Below, piece after piece: positions 1-12,748 of a DNA stretch of 64,000 bases; the first letter of the stretch is position 1; each line of letters starts with the position of its first letter. The DNA is from Microglena sp. YARC (Eukaryota > Chlorophyta > Chlorophyceae > Chlamydomonadales > Chlamydomonadaceae): the NCBI GenBank assembly GCA_022414725.1, contig CM039462.1, forward strand, positions 36,942,605 to 37,006,604, in the 5' to 3' direction. The notes under the pieces were generated by a model that was given only the letters and a program-made list of their open reading frames with translations, had not been told where the DNA came from and did not search any database. Position numbers and translations under genes: made by a program.

Positions 1-305
1 CTCCGGTAAAATACCGTTAGTAACCGGTTCATTTATCACCCCACCTAATGACAGCTTGTCTCCAGAAACCGAACTCCGGTAATATGAGCAGCTTGTACCC
101 ATCAGGGTACTACTTCTTGCCAAATTGGCGCGTGCTTAGTAGTACCCTGGTACCCATCAATGCACTTCCCAACCTCACCCACCTAGGGATCTCCTATGTA
201 GCTGCCCTCAAGCTCTGCACCAAACTTTACACCCACGCCACTCTCCTCCAATCAGATAAGAATCCTGTAAGAATGCTAAGTTGTTTTTTATAACGTTTAC
301 ATTTC

Positions 306-459
306 CCAAGCCAGTTGCACCTTCGATACTTCACAGGCTACAATAAATGGGCAGCTCAGCAGTTAGATAGTGAGACCAAGCCAGTTCCACCTTCGATACT
401 TTGCAGGCTACAATAAATGGGCAGCTCAGCAGTTAGATAGTGAGACCAAGCCAGTTACA
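306..459. repeat. 70-bp tandem duplication
   Basis: Two copies of a 70-bp unit starting CCAAGCCAGTT and ending TTAGATAGTGAGA, with a third partial start at about 446. No gene is visible in the first 480 bases. Confidence 0.8.
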
Positions 460-529
460 TCAACCAATCCAGAACTCAAGCTGTCAAAACCAGCTACAGA
501 AAGGGGGCACAGCTAGTGTGACCAGATGA

Positions 530-930
530 GCTATATTGACCATCCAGCTATGGCCGGCCCAGCTACGTGAACATATCCAGCTATGGCCTGCCCAGCTATA
601 CAAACCAGTGCAGCAATACAAATCAGTCCAGCTATGGACAGACCAGCTACGTGAACATATCCAGCTACGGCCTGCCCAGCTACAAATCAGTTCAGCTACG
701 GCCAGCCCATCTATATTAATCAGTCCAGCTATGACCAGACTAGCTATATCAACCAGTCCAGCTATGGTCTGCACAGCTATACGAACCAGTCCAGCTATGG
801 CCAGCCCAGCTATATTAATCAGTCCAGCTATGGCCAGACCAGCTGTCAGCCAGTCCAGCTATGGCCCGCCCTGCTATATCAACCAGTCCACACCTAGCTA
901 TGGCCAGACTAGCTACATAAAAAACCCATA
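530..930 (+). repeat. 33-bp minisatellite with SSYGQxSYxNQ reading
   Basis: A CAGCTATGGCC-containing unit repeats about 12 times at roughly 33-bp spacing. In one frame it reads SSYGQPSYINQ and SSYGQTSYINQ, but the frame is broken several times and has no clear start or exon border. It could be a relic of a Tyr/Gln-rich low-complexity protein or pure satellite. Confidence 0.6.
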
Positions 931-1039
931 TATGACCTACTCACTAGCACAGCCACCCACCCACCTGCCCATAAATTTCTGAATCCAATTCAGAGACCTG
1001 TCCAAGTCCTTAAACTGTTCAATCCACGTAGTAGGCTCC

Positions 1040-1245
1040 CTAGTTCCCGTGGGTATCGCACAGGGGGCTTGGCATTGGAAGGCGGTGAGCAGCCCATAGA
1101 TGGCTAAAAAACCATGTTGCAACCCAATTCATGACATCCAATTCCAATAGATGGCTGGAAAACCATGTTCCAATCCAATCCATGATATCCAAATCCAATA
1201 GATGGCTGAAAAACCATGTTCCAATCCAATCCAAGATTTCCAATT
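1040..1245. repeat. Dispersed-repeat fragment followed by a 51-bp triplication
   Basis: 1040-1095 contains CCGTGGGTATCGCACAGGGG and GGCGGTGAGCAGCCC, shared with 33,787-33,848. After it, a roughly 51-bp unit (GATGGCTGAAAAACCATGTT) occurs three times, at about 1098, 1149 and 1201. Confidence 0.65.
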
Positions 1246-1374
1246 TCAGGCAACCACCATACATGTTGTAGGATAGACTGATTGGAGTGGTTAGGGTGGG
1301 CGGAGTTGTCGGGTGGCTAGAGCGGTCAGAGTGATTAGAACGGTGAGAGTGTGTTTGTATTGTAAACCCACGGA

Positions 1375-1880
1375 CCCACTCACCCACGCTACTTTGTGAG
1401 TAGAGCACCCACCCACTCACCCACCCACCCACACTACTTTGCGTGTTTAACTAGTTGCTTACATATGCATACCCACCCACCCACCCACTCACACTACTCT
1501 GTGAGTAGAGCACCCACCCACTACGCACTCCTGCCCACTAAACAGAACTACGCTGCGCGTTTAACTAGTTGCTTACATATGCATATCCACCCACCCACCC
1601 ACTCACCAACACTACTTGGGGGGTAGAGCACCCACACACCCACCCCACCTTCCTGCCCACCCACCCACACTACTTGGCGAGTTGAACTAGTTGCTTCCGC
1701 TACCCACCCACCCACATACTGAATGAGTAGAACACCCACTCACCCACCCACCCACACTACTTTGTGAGTACAGCACCCACTACCCACCCACCTTCCTGCC
1801 CGCCCACACTACTTGGCAAGTTGAATTAGTTGCTTACGCCACCCACCAACTCATCCCACCTTTCTGTCCACCCAACCAAT
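1375..1880. repeat. CCCACC-rich minisatellite
   Basis: Blocks of CCCACCCACCCAC alternate with two recurrent segments: ACTACTTTGTGAGTAGAGCA and GTTTAACTAGTTGCTTACAT. The result is an irregular dimeric array. No coding sequence. Confidence 0.75.
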
Positions 1881-2023
1881 CACCTCTAATTACCGCCCAC
1901 CCACCCCACCAGTATAAGCTGATATAGTATGCCTAGTAAATTGAAAATGAAAATCAGTACGAGCTTCCACAGGACGTGAGATTCAAGGAACCCTCCCGTT
2001 TGCATGTACTGTACATACTGGAG

Positions 2024-2590
2024 AATGGCTACTATGTTGGGTTCATTTGATTTCGCAGACCTCAACTGCGCCTGCGCTAGGACTACTGCGCGACAGCCCG
2101 GAGGGAAGGTCTCTACCTCTTCCAAGGCGGCAGGCCTGAAATGTGTGAATGGCTACTATGTTGGGTTCATTTGATTTCGCAGACCTCAACTGCGCCTGAG
2201 CTAAGACTACTGCCGGGGGTTCGACTCCCCCTTCGGTCGCTCTTGGCGTTGCAGGTCGTCGTCAACCGCGATGGTAGCTTGTCCAGTTGAGGTAGGAGAC
2301 CGCTCCCCACCTGCGTACGACGGGCTCCCTTAACACCACGCCCCACCAGGCGTTATCATTACTTTTTTTTTTGGCGCAACAGACCTCAACTGCGCCTGAG
2401 CTAGGACTACTGCCCGACAGCCCGGAGGGAAGGTCTCTACCTCTTCCAAGGCGGGAAGTCTGGAATGTGCGAATGGCTACTATGTTGGGTTCATTTGATT
2501 TCGCAGACCTCAACTGCGCCTGAGCTAGGACTCCTGCGCGACAGCCCGGATGGAAGGTCTCTACCTCTTCCAAGGTAGCAAGACTGGATT
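2024..2590. repeat. 124-bp tandem repeat with tRNA-like B box
   Basis: The unit beginning GAATGGCTACTATGTTGGG occurs at about 2024, 2148 and 2471, with a partial copy at 2375-2465. At 2215-2231 there is a perfect T-arm (GGGGG, TTCGACT, CCCCC) containing a B-box match GGTTCGACTCC. No pairing 5' acceptor strand is found, so this looks tRNA-derived (SINE-like) rather than a tRNA gene. Confidence 0.5.
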
Positions 2591-2706
2591 TTGTGAACCT
2601 GGCCAGGGCTTGAAACCGCAGATCCGTCTAATTGATGCTTGGTAATACTATATACAACCTGAGCTTGATATATGTATATAATATGGCAAATTAATACCGT
2701 AATGGC

Positions 2707-2712
2707 TTTATT
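2707..2712 (-). promoter_or_regulatory. Polyadenylation signal AATAAA
   Basis: AATAAA on the minus strand, 31 nt beyond the TGA of the zinc-motif gene. Its position supports that stop as the true 3' end. Confidence 0.5.
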
Positions 2713-2742
2713 CATTTATAAAATCCTTCTTTTTTCTGCTTC

Positions 2743-2870
2743 TCATTTTTCAGCCGTGGCAAGCATCTTCTGACCAGCAGCCAGGCGAGTAGAGCCTTGG
2801 AACTCAGGTGCCAGGCTGTCCCTGGTCTGTAGCCAGTTCATGATTTCCTCCTCCTCTTCTGTGTTATCAG
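2743..2870 (-). CDS. Terminal exon 10 with stop codon
   Basis: After acceptor ACCAAG it reads [35 protein letters not shown] and LATAEK, then TGA at 2745-2743. The first two bases complete the codon left open by exon 9. A Glu run begins the exon. Copies of its acceptor junction (TTATCAGCTTGGTCTGTG) recur at about 2,977, 3,042 and 3,157 upstream. Confidence 0.66.
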
Positions 2871-5800
2871 CTTGGTCTGTGTTGGTGGGGGTGGTGTTGC
2901 CAGTTACGGTGGTGTTGGGGGTGGTTATGGTGTTGGTGTTTGTTACGGTGGTTATGGTGGTTATGGTGGTTCTTCCATGTTATCAGCTTGGTCTGTGTTG
3001 GTGTTGGTGATGGTGTGTTGGTGTTGGTGTTGGTGTTGGTCTTATCAGCTTGGTCTGTGGTGGTTATGGTGGTGTTGGTGGTGCTGGTGTTGGTGGTGTT
3101 TGTTACGGTGGTGTTGGTGGTGTTGGTGGTGTTGGCGGTTATGGTTGTTCTTCCGTGTTATCAGCTTGGTCTGTGGTGGTTATGGTGGTTTTGATGTTGG
3201 TGTTTATGGTGTTGTGTTGGTGTTGTGTCAGGAACTGCTAGGCTACGGGAGCTCTTTAGGACATCTAGACCTAGATGTCCCAAAGAGCTCCCGTAGCCTA
3301 GCAGTTCCTGACAATAATGAGTGTTCCAGAGTGGAACAGATTACCAAGCATTCGCAAACAGTGCCACTCAGGGTCTTACTATGCGGCGACTTAGTACTGA
3401 TCAAGATTCCACCCCCCTCCTGCGTTCGACGGGATTCGAACCCACCCACTCCGGGATAATCATTATTGTCAGGAACTGCTAGGCTACGGGAGCTCTTTAT
3501 GACATCTGGATCTATGTGGTGTTGGTGGTTATCCGCTTGGACTGTGGTTTTGGGGGTGGTGGTGCTGGTGGTTTGGGCTGGTTGGTTCCGTGTTCTGAAC
3601 TTGGTCTGTGGTGTTGGGGGTAGTCGTGGTGGTGATTGGTGTTTGTAGGTTCTGTGTTCTGAGCTTGATCTGTGGTGGTGGTGTTGGGGGCGCTGGTGGT
3701 TATTTTGTCGTTGTTGTTGCTGGTGTTGGTGGTGGTGGTGTTGGTGTTGGTGACGGTTGCGTACCTAGTACTTGCAGGACCCTAACTTTGCTAGGTAGGT
3801 TCTTGGCAGGATTCTTGTTGGAGTAGAACCACTCACATTCAGCGGCTTGGTGGTCTGGTGGTGATGGTGCTGGTGGTTATGGTGGTGTTGGTGGTGGTAG
3901 TGCTGGTGATTATGGTGTTGGTGGTGTGGTGGCTACGCTGGTGGTTGTGGTGGTGGATGTGTGGTAGTTATGGTGTTGGTTTTGGTTGGTTTGTGATGGT
4001 AGTGATGATGGTGTTGGTGGTGGTGATGCTGCTGTTATCAGTAGTGCTTGTGGTGCTAGTGTTGTTGGTGGTGACGGTTTCTTACCTAGTACCTTGAGGT
4101 CCCTAACTTTGCGAGCCAGGTTATTGGCATGATTCATGTTGGAGTAGAACCACTCACATTCAGTGGCTTGTGGTGTGGTGGTGATGCTGGTGTTGGTGTT
4201 GGTGGTGATGGTGTTGGTGGTGTTGGTTGTGGTGGTCATGGATGTGGTTGTCGTGATGGTTGTGTTGGTGGTGATGGTGGTGCTGTTGGTGGTGCTATTG
4301 GTGCTGTTGGTGATGCTGGTGATGATGGTGGTGTTGTTCCTGCTGCTGCTCATGGTGGTGCTAGTGTTGGTGCTGGTGACGGTGGCTTACCTAGAATTCG
4401 GAGGTCCCTAACTTTGCAAGCCAGGTTCTTTGCAAGATTCATGTTGGAGTAGAACCACTCAGCTTCAGCTGCTTGGTGATGATTGTGTTGGCGGCGGTGA
4501 TGATGTTGGTGGTGATGCTGGTGTTGGTGTTGGTTGTTATGGTGGTGAGGATGGTGGTGGGATTTTGTGGTGGTGGTTGGTGTGCTGGTCAAGGTGTTGC
4601 TGCAGTGGTGTTGGTGTTGATGGTGGTTGTGGTGTTGTGGTTTATGGTGGTGGTGGTGCGGTGCTCTGTGTGGTGGTTTGTGGTGGTGTGGCAGTTGCCT
4701 GTGGAAGTGGTGGTGGTGGCGGTTGCTTACCTAGTACCCGCAGGTCCCTAACTTTGCGAGCCAGGTTCTTGGCAGGATTCATGTTGGAGTAGAACCACTC
4801 AGCTTCAGCGGCCGAGTTGTTTGTCAAAGGGTTTGCCTGAGGGTGGAAAGGGTTTGTGTTGGGGTTGAGTTTGGGTTTGGGATGCCACGTCAAGGGGATT
4901 TCATGAGGTTGGAGAGGTTGGGGAGGGTTGGTGTTGGTGTTGGGTCTAGGGTTTGTGTTGAGTTGAGTTTGAGTTTGGGTTTTGTGTTGGGGTTGAGTTT
5001 GGATTCATGTTGGTGGTGGGGTTGGATTCATGTTGGAGTAGAACCACTCAGCTTCAGCAGCAGAGTTGTTTGTCAAAGGGTTTGCCTGAGGGTGGGGAGG
5101 GTGAGTGTGTGGGGGGGAGTGTTTGTGTTGGGCCGGGCGTTCGAGTTGGGCTGGGGTTTGTGTTGGTTGATTTTGGATTCATGGGTGGTGGTGGAGTTGG
5201 ATTCATGTTGGAGTAGAACCACTAAGCTTTAGCGGACAAGTTGTTGTCAAAGGGTTTGCCTAAGGGTGGGGAGGATGTGTGTGTGTGGGGGGGTGGGGGG
5301 GGGGTGGGGAGCTGGGTTGGAGTATATTTGGGGCTGGGGGTTGATTTGGGGCTGGGGGTTGTGTTGGTTTGAGTTTGAGTTTGGGTTGTGTGTTGGGGTT
5401 GAGTTTGGATTCATGGTGGTGGTGGGGTTTGATTCATGTTGGAGTAGAACCACTCAGCTTCAGCGGCCGAGTTGTTGGTCAAATGTTTGCCTGAGGATGG
5501 ATAGGGTTTTGTGTTGGGGTTGAGTTTGCGGTTTTGGGATGCACGTCAAGGGGTTTTCATGAGGTTGGAGAGGTTGGGGAGGGTTGGTGTTTGTGTTGGG
5601 GTTCTGTGGTGGGATGGGCCTTGGTTGTGTGCCAAGGGGATTTCGTGAAGGTGGGGAGTGTGGAGAGGGCTTGTGTAGGTTTAAGTGTTGGGATTGAGGT
5701 TTGTGTTAAGGGGGTTCCCTGGGTTCAAAACTTTGGTCAGGGTTGTGTTTTTGTATGCATTGTGTTTTTGTATATATTTGTATGTGTTTGTATGCATTTG

Positions 5801-8800
5801 TATGTATTTGTATGTATTTGTATGCATTTGTGTGTATTGTGTTTTTGTATGTATTTGTATGCATTTGTGTGTGTGAGGTTTGGTTGTGTCTGGGGTTTTC
5901 CTAGGATGGGAAGTTTGGACAGGTTTCTGTTTGTTGGGGGCCTGGTTGTGAGTTTCCCTGTTTTCCTGGGGATGAGTTAGTTAGTTTCCTGGGGATAAGT
6001 AAGTTTGGACATGTTTTTGTATTTTGTTTGTGTGTGTGGGGTTTGGTTGTGTCTGGGGTTTTCCTGTGTTTGGAAGTTTGGACAGGGTTGTAATTGTGCG
6101 GGGCCTGGTTGTGAGTTTCCGGATTTTCCTGGGGCATAACGTTTAGACACGTTTTTGTATTCTGTATGTATTTGAGTTTGTGTGGGGCTTGGTTGAGTGT
6201 TAAGGGGGCTCCCAGGGTTTGGAAGATTGGACAAGGCAGTGATTTTGGATTTGATTATTTGGGGTTTGGTTGTGTGTTAAGTGGGTTCTCCAGGGTTTGG
6301 AAGTTTGGACAAGGCAGTGATTTTGGATTTGATTATTTGGGGTTTGGTTGTGTGTTAAGGGGGTCACCTGGGTTTGGAATTTGGTCAGAGTTGTGTTTTT
6401 TCATTTGATTGTTTAGGGTTTAGTTGTTTGTTAAGGGTTTTCCCTGGGTTGGGAATTTTTGACAAGGTTATGCTTTTGAATTTTATTGTTTTGGGTTTGG
6501 TTGCCCTGCCATAGGAAAAGTCATTTAGGGGCAGTCCCCTGGCCAAGGTCCTGCTCCATGACTTCGTGATCGGCGCGCATGGGCATGCCTAGGCCCCTAC
6601 CATAGGAAAAGTCATTTAGGGGGTCCCCTGGGCCAATGCCCCCCTCCCACCCACCCCCCTACCGCGTGCGTCTTCCTGCCCTTCGCCCTGCTTTAGGAAA
6701 AGTCATTTAGGGGGTCCCCTAAGCCAATGCCCCCCCCCCCCCCCCCCCCCTTACCGCGTGCGTCTTCCTGCCCTTTGCCCTGCCATAGGAAAAAGTCATT
6801 TAAGGGGTCCCCTGGGCCAAAGTTCTGCTCCATGACCTCTGTGATCAGATCGCCATTGTCAGCGGGCATGGTCATGCCTGGGCCCCTGCCATAGGAAAAG
6901 TCATTTAAGGGGTCCCCTGGGCCAATGCCCCCCCCCCCTCCACCCACCCACCCACCAGCCACACACCCCCTTACCGCGTGCGTCTTCCTGCCCTTGGCCC
7001 TGCTATAGGAGAAGTCATTTAGGGGGTCCCCTGGGCCAAAGTCCTGCTCCATGACTTCGGTGATCAGATCGCCATTATCGGCGGGCATGGGCATACCTGG
7101 GCCCCTGCCCTGGATACCATCAGGACCCTCGACCTTGTTGGAGTGTCCAAACCAACCTCCCTCGTAATCGTGGTCCCACACTTGGTTTCCGTTGAAGGGG
7201 ATGTTGAGGTGCCTGGTGTGTGTGTGGGGGGGGGGGGATGAGAGGTGGGTAGGTGGGTGGGGCAGGGGTGGGGGGGGGGTGGGGGGGGAAGTGTCCAAAC
7301 CAACCTCCCTCGTAATCGTGGTCCCACACTTGGTTTCCGTTGAAGGGATGTTGAGGTGCCTGGGGGGGGTGGGGGGTGGGGGGTGGGGGGCTGGGATGAG
7401 AGGTGAGTAGGTGGGTGGGGCAGGGGTGGGTGGGGGGTGGGGGGTGGGGGGAAGTGGCCGAACCAACCTCCCTCGTAATCGTGGTCCCACACTTGGTTTC
7501 CGTCGAAGGGGATGTTGAGGTGCCTGGGGTGTGTGTGTGTGTGGGGGGGGGGGGGGGATGAGAGGTGGGTAGGGGTGGGGGGCAGGTAGGGGGGGGGGGA
7601 AGTGTCCAAACCAACCTCCCTCGTAATCGTGGTCCCACACTTGGTTTCCGTTGAAGGGGATGTTGAGGTGCCTGGTGTGTGTGTTGGTGGGGGGGATGAG
7701 AGGTGGTAGGTGGGTGGGGGCAGGGGGGGGGTGGGGGGGGGGGGAAGTGGCGAAAACCAACAACCCTCGAATCATGGTCCCACACTTGGTTTCCGTCGAA
7801 GGGGATGCTTAAGTGCCTGGGGTGGGGGTGAGGGGTGGGGGGGCAGGGGTGGGGAAGTGTTTGGGGGGATGAGAGGTGGGTAGGTGGGGGGGGGGATGAG
7901 AGGGGAGGGGGGGGGGGGGAGGGGGGGGGGGGGGGGGGGAGTGTCCAAACCAACCTCCCCTAATTGTCCGGTCCCAGATTTGGTTTCCGTCAAAGGGGAT
8001 GTTTAGTTGCCTGGGGTGGGTGGGTGGGTGGGGGTGGGAGGGGGGGGGGGGGGTGAAAAAGTGTGTGTATGTGGGGGGGGAGGGGTAAGAGAAGGGGGTG
8101 AGGAGGGGTTCTGCTTGGGGAGGGGTGAGAGGTGGGGTGGGTGGGTGGGTGGGTTGGGGAGTGGGCATGGGCATGCCTGGGGCCCCTGCCTTGGATTCCA
8201 TTTGGGACCCTCGACCTTGTTTGAAGTGGCCGAACCAACCTCACTTGTAATGTGGGTCCCAGACTTGGTTTCCGTCGAAGGGGATGTTTGGTGCCTGGGG
8301 GGGTGGGCGGGGACGGCGGGGCAGGGGGGGGCGTGTGTGTATGGGGGATGAGAGGTGGGTAGGTGGGTGGAGAGGATGAGAGGGGGTGGGGATGGGGGTG
8401 GGGTGGTGGGGGCAGTGTGTGTGTGTGTGTGTGTATGGGGGGATGAGAGGGGGGTGGGGGATGAGAGGGGGAGGGGGGGGGGGGGGGGGGGGGGGCGGGG
8501 CGTGAGAAGTGTCCAAACCAACATCCCTCGTAATCGTGGTCCTACACTTGGTTTCCGTCATAGGGATGTTTAGGTGAATTGCGGAGGGGTCAGGGGGGAG
8601 GTGGGGGGCTGGTTGGGGTGGGAAAGGGTATGTTCGGGAGTAGGATGTGGGTGTGGGTGGTTGGTGTTGGGGTTGAGAGGTGTGGGGGGTGAGAAGTGGC
8701 CCAAACAACCTCCCTCGTGATCGTGGTCCTAGACCTGTGTTTCCATCGAAGGGGAAAGTTTAGGTGACTGGGGGGGGCAGGGTGAGGTGGGGGGGTGAGA

Positions 8801-9964
8801 GGTGTGTGTGCATGGGTGGGGTAGGGGGGGGGGGGGGGGGGGGGGGGTGGGGGGGGGGGGGGGGGGGGGGCAGAAGTGGCCAAACTAAATTTCCTGGTAG
8901 TCCGTGGTCCCAGACTTGCTTTCCGTCGAGGGGATGTTAGGTGACTGGGGAGGTAGAGAAGGGCGGTGAGGAGGAGGGTTTGTTTGGGGGTGGGAGGTGG
9001 TGGTGGTGGTGGTGGTGTGGCGAGTGGTGGGGGGTGGGTGGGGAGGAGAGAAGTGGACCGAACCAACCTCCCTGGTAGTCGTCGGTCCCATACTTGGTTC
9101 TATAAAGGGGGATGTTTAGGGACTGGAGGGGGAAGGGTGGGCGGTGGGGTGGCGGTGGGTGGGGAGAAGGGGCGTTATGTTTTGGGAGGGGATCGAGAGG
9201 TGGGTGGTGGGTGGGTGGAGGGAGAAGTGGCCATGGCATGCCTGGGCTTCCTGTTCCTGGATTTCATCGGGACCCTCGACCTTGTTGAAGTGCCCCCCCT
9301 GGTGTGTGTGTGTAAATGTGTTATGTGTGAGTGTGTGTGTGGGGTGTGTGTGTGTGGGGTTGTGGGTGTGGGTGTGGGGGGCAGGAAAGACCACCCGTCC
9401 CCTTGCCAAGTGTGAAGTCTTACAAGCCAGGTTGGGTTTTTGTGGTTTCCGTGGTTTTTTTGGGGGGGGCGGGGGGTGATTGGGGAGTGTATCGGAGGTT
9501 TGTGTGTGTCGGTGTGTGGTGGGGGTGGGGTGGTGGGGGGAGATCCACCTTGTCCCTTTCCAGGTGTGAAGTCCCACAGGCCAGGTTGGGGGTTGGTGTT
9601 TGGGTTTGTGGTGCTGCGTGTGTGTGTGTGTGGGGGGGGGGGGGGGGTGGGGGGGTTATGACTTGGTGAGGTGATTGTGATGACGTTGCAGGTGGGGTGT
9701 GTGTGTGTGTGTAGAGGGGGGGGGTACTCACCTTTATCTCTTGCCAGGCCTGTGAAGTCCCACAAGCTAGGTTGGGTTAAGGTTCAGGTGTTGAGGGTTG
9801 AGGAGTTGAGGGGTATGGACTAGGTGAGGTGAGGTGATGTTGAGGATGAGGGTTGTGTGTGTGAGGGGGGGGGGAGGGGGGGAGAGGGGGGGGGGGGGGG
9901 GGGGGGGGGGGTGGGGCACCTTTTACCTTCCCAGGATTGAAAGTCCCACAAGCCATGTTGGGGG

Positions 9965-10011
<47 letters not shown>

Positions 10012-10111
10012 GAGGGGGGGGGGGGGGGGGGCGGGGGGGTCGGGAGTATGACTAGGCGTGATGTGATTGAGTTGCTGTGAGAGTGGGTGATGGGGGGATG
10101 TGTGTGTGTTT

Positions 10112-10148
<37 letters not shown>

Positions 10149-12705
10149 GTGTGTGTGGGGGGGGGGGGGGCAAGACTCACTTTTTTCCCTTCCCAGGATT
10201 GAAGTCCCACAAGCCAGGAGCAGTGCTCTTCATGGCTTCCTCAATCTCCACATCAGCGTACTGCTTGCGGGGGATCTCCCCGTACTGCCTGCCACTGGGA
10301 ACCATCTCTTCCTCATAGGGAGCTCTGATACCCATGTCTGCAGAAGTACAGATGTGAAGTACAGATTTGATATCCAAAGAGCACGAGCAGTACTGATGAC
10401 GTGTATGTATGTATGTATGTTCCATACCCATGTCTGCATAAGTACAGATGCGTAATACAGATCTGATTTCCAAAGAGCACAAGCAGCTATGGTGAGGTGT
10501 ATGTATGTGTGTTCCATACTCATGTCTGGCAGAAGTACAGATGGGAAGTACAGACCTGATATCCAAAGAGCACAAGCAGTTCTGGTGAGGTGTATGTATG
10601 TGTGTTCCATACTCATGTCTGGCAGAAGTACAGATGGGAAGTACAGTTCTGATATCCAAAGAGCACAAGCAGTACTGATGAGGTGTATGTATGTATGTAC
10701 TAGTAGGGTAGCCGCTGGCCACCCACACCCACAGCTGGGCCCACCACCAGCGTTGGCCACCCACACCCACACCTACACCCACAGGTGTATGCATGTTTGT
10801 ACTAGTAGGGTAGCCCATGTGGCCGTTGGCCACCCACACCCACACTGTCCCCTCCAGCTCTCCCCTTCATCACCATCATCCTAAATTCTTCAGCCAGAAC
10901 GGCCAGTTCACCCTCACACACAAATCCCCCCACCGCACTCACCTGATCCCTGCGCTGTGGGTAACGCCATAGTCCACGTGCCTTGTTGTTGCATGTTGTT
11001 CAGTGTCTTCAACCAAAAGGCTGCTCTGTCCACCTTCATTAGAAGCTCCCACCATCACTGCTACCACCCCGCACGCAAATCCCACCACCCCGACCGACCC
11101 ACCCACCCACACAACAAACAACAATAAGCTCACCTGCTCCCATGTGCTGTGTGGTAACACCCTAGTCCATGTGCCCTGTTGTTGCATTTTGTTCAGCGTC
11201 TTCAACCAGAAAGGACACTCTGTCCCCATACACCAAAAGCACCCACCACCACCACCACCACCACCACCCACCACCCTCCACCACACGACTAACACACGCA
11301 CCAGCTCCTTGTAGCTGTAGGCAACGCCCTAGTCCACGTGCCCTGCTGCTGCATCTTGGAGCCTCTTCAACCAAAAGGCTGCTCTGTCCGACTTCACCCC
11401 CACCCCACCCCACACCCCCACCCACACACACACAATCACCTGCTCCCTGTGCTGTAGGCAGCGCCCTAGTCCAAGTGCCTTGTTGCTGCATTTGTTCAGC
11501 GTCTTTCAGCCAGAATGTATGCCCCCTCCCCCCACCTCCCCCCCCCCCCCCTCACCCCATCACCATCCTCCCCCCCCCCCCCCCCCCCCAAACACACACA
11601 CACACAACCTCAACCTGCTCCCTTGCTATCGGCGCGCCCCAGTCCAAGTGGCCTTGTTGCTGCATTTGTTCAGCGTCTTCAGCCAGAACGTATGCCCACT
11701 CCCCCACCTCACCCCCCCCCCTCACCCCATCACCATCTCCCCCCCCCTCCCCCCCCCCCCCCCCCCCCCACACCATCACTCACCTGCTCCCTGTCCTGTT
11801 GCAGCGCCCTAGTCCACTAGTGCCATGTTGTTCAGGGTCTTCAGCCAGAACGGCTGCTCTATCCCCCCACCCCCACCCCACCCCCACACACACTGACCTG
11901 CTCCCTGTTCCTGTTGGCAGCCGCCCTAGTCAAGATGCCATGTTGTTCAGGGTCTTCAGCCAGAACGGCTGCTCTACCCCCACCCCCACCCCACCCCACA
12001 CACACTGACCTGCTCCCTGTCCTGTTGCAAGCACCCTCTAGTCCAAGTGCCATGTTGTTCAGGGGTCTTCAGCCAGAACGGAGACTGCTCTACCCCCCAA
12101 CCCCACCCCACCCCCACACACACTGACCTGCTCCCTGTCCTGTTGGCAGCGCCCTAGTCCAAGTGCCATGTTGTTCAGGGTCTTCAGCCAGAACGGCTGC
12201 TCTACCCCCCCACCCCCACCCCACCCCCACACACACTACCTGCTCCCTGAGCATGTAGCAACGCCCTAGTCACATGCCATGTTGTTCAGGGCCTTCACCC
12301 AGAACGGCTGCGCTCTACCCCCTCACCCCCACCTCACCCCCCCACACACTGACCTGCTCCCTGAGCTGTAGGCAACGCCCTAGTCCACGTGCCCTGTTGC
12401 TGCATGTTGTTTCAGCCTCTTCAAACCAAAAGGCTCTGCTCTGTCCACCTTCATAAAAAGCTCCCACCATCACTGCTACCACTCCGCACGGCAATACACC
12501 GCCCCGACCCACCCACCCACACAACAAACAACAAATAAAGTCATCTGCTCCCTGTGCTGTAGGCAGTGCCCTAGTCCATGTCCCCTGTTGTTTGCATGTT
12601 GATTCAGCGTCTTCAGCCAGAAGGGCTGCTCAGCTTTTGACCAGTTTCTTTGAGGTTGGGGTGAAGGAGAGTAGGTTAGGGGTGTGCATTGCAAGCTGGA
12701 CCAAG

Positions 12706-12748
<43 letters not shown>

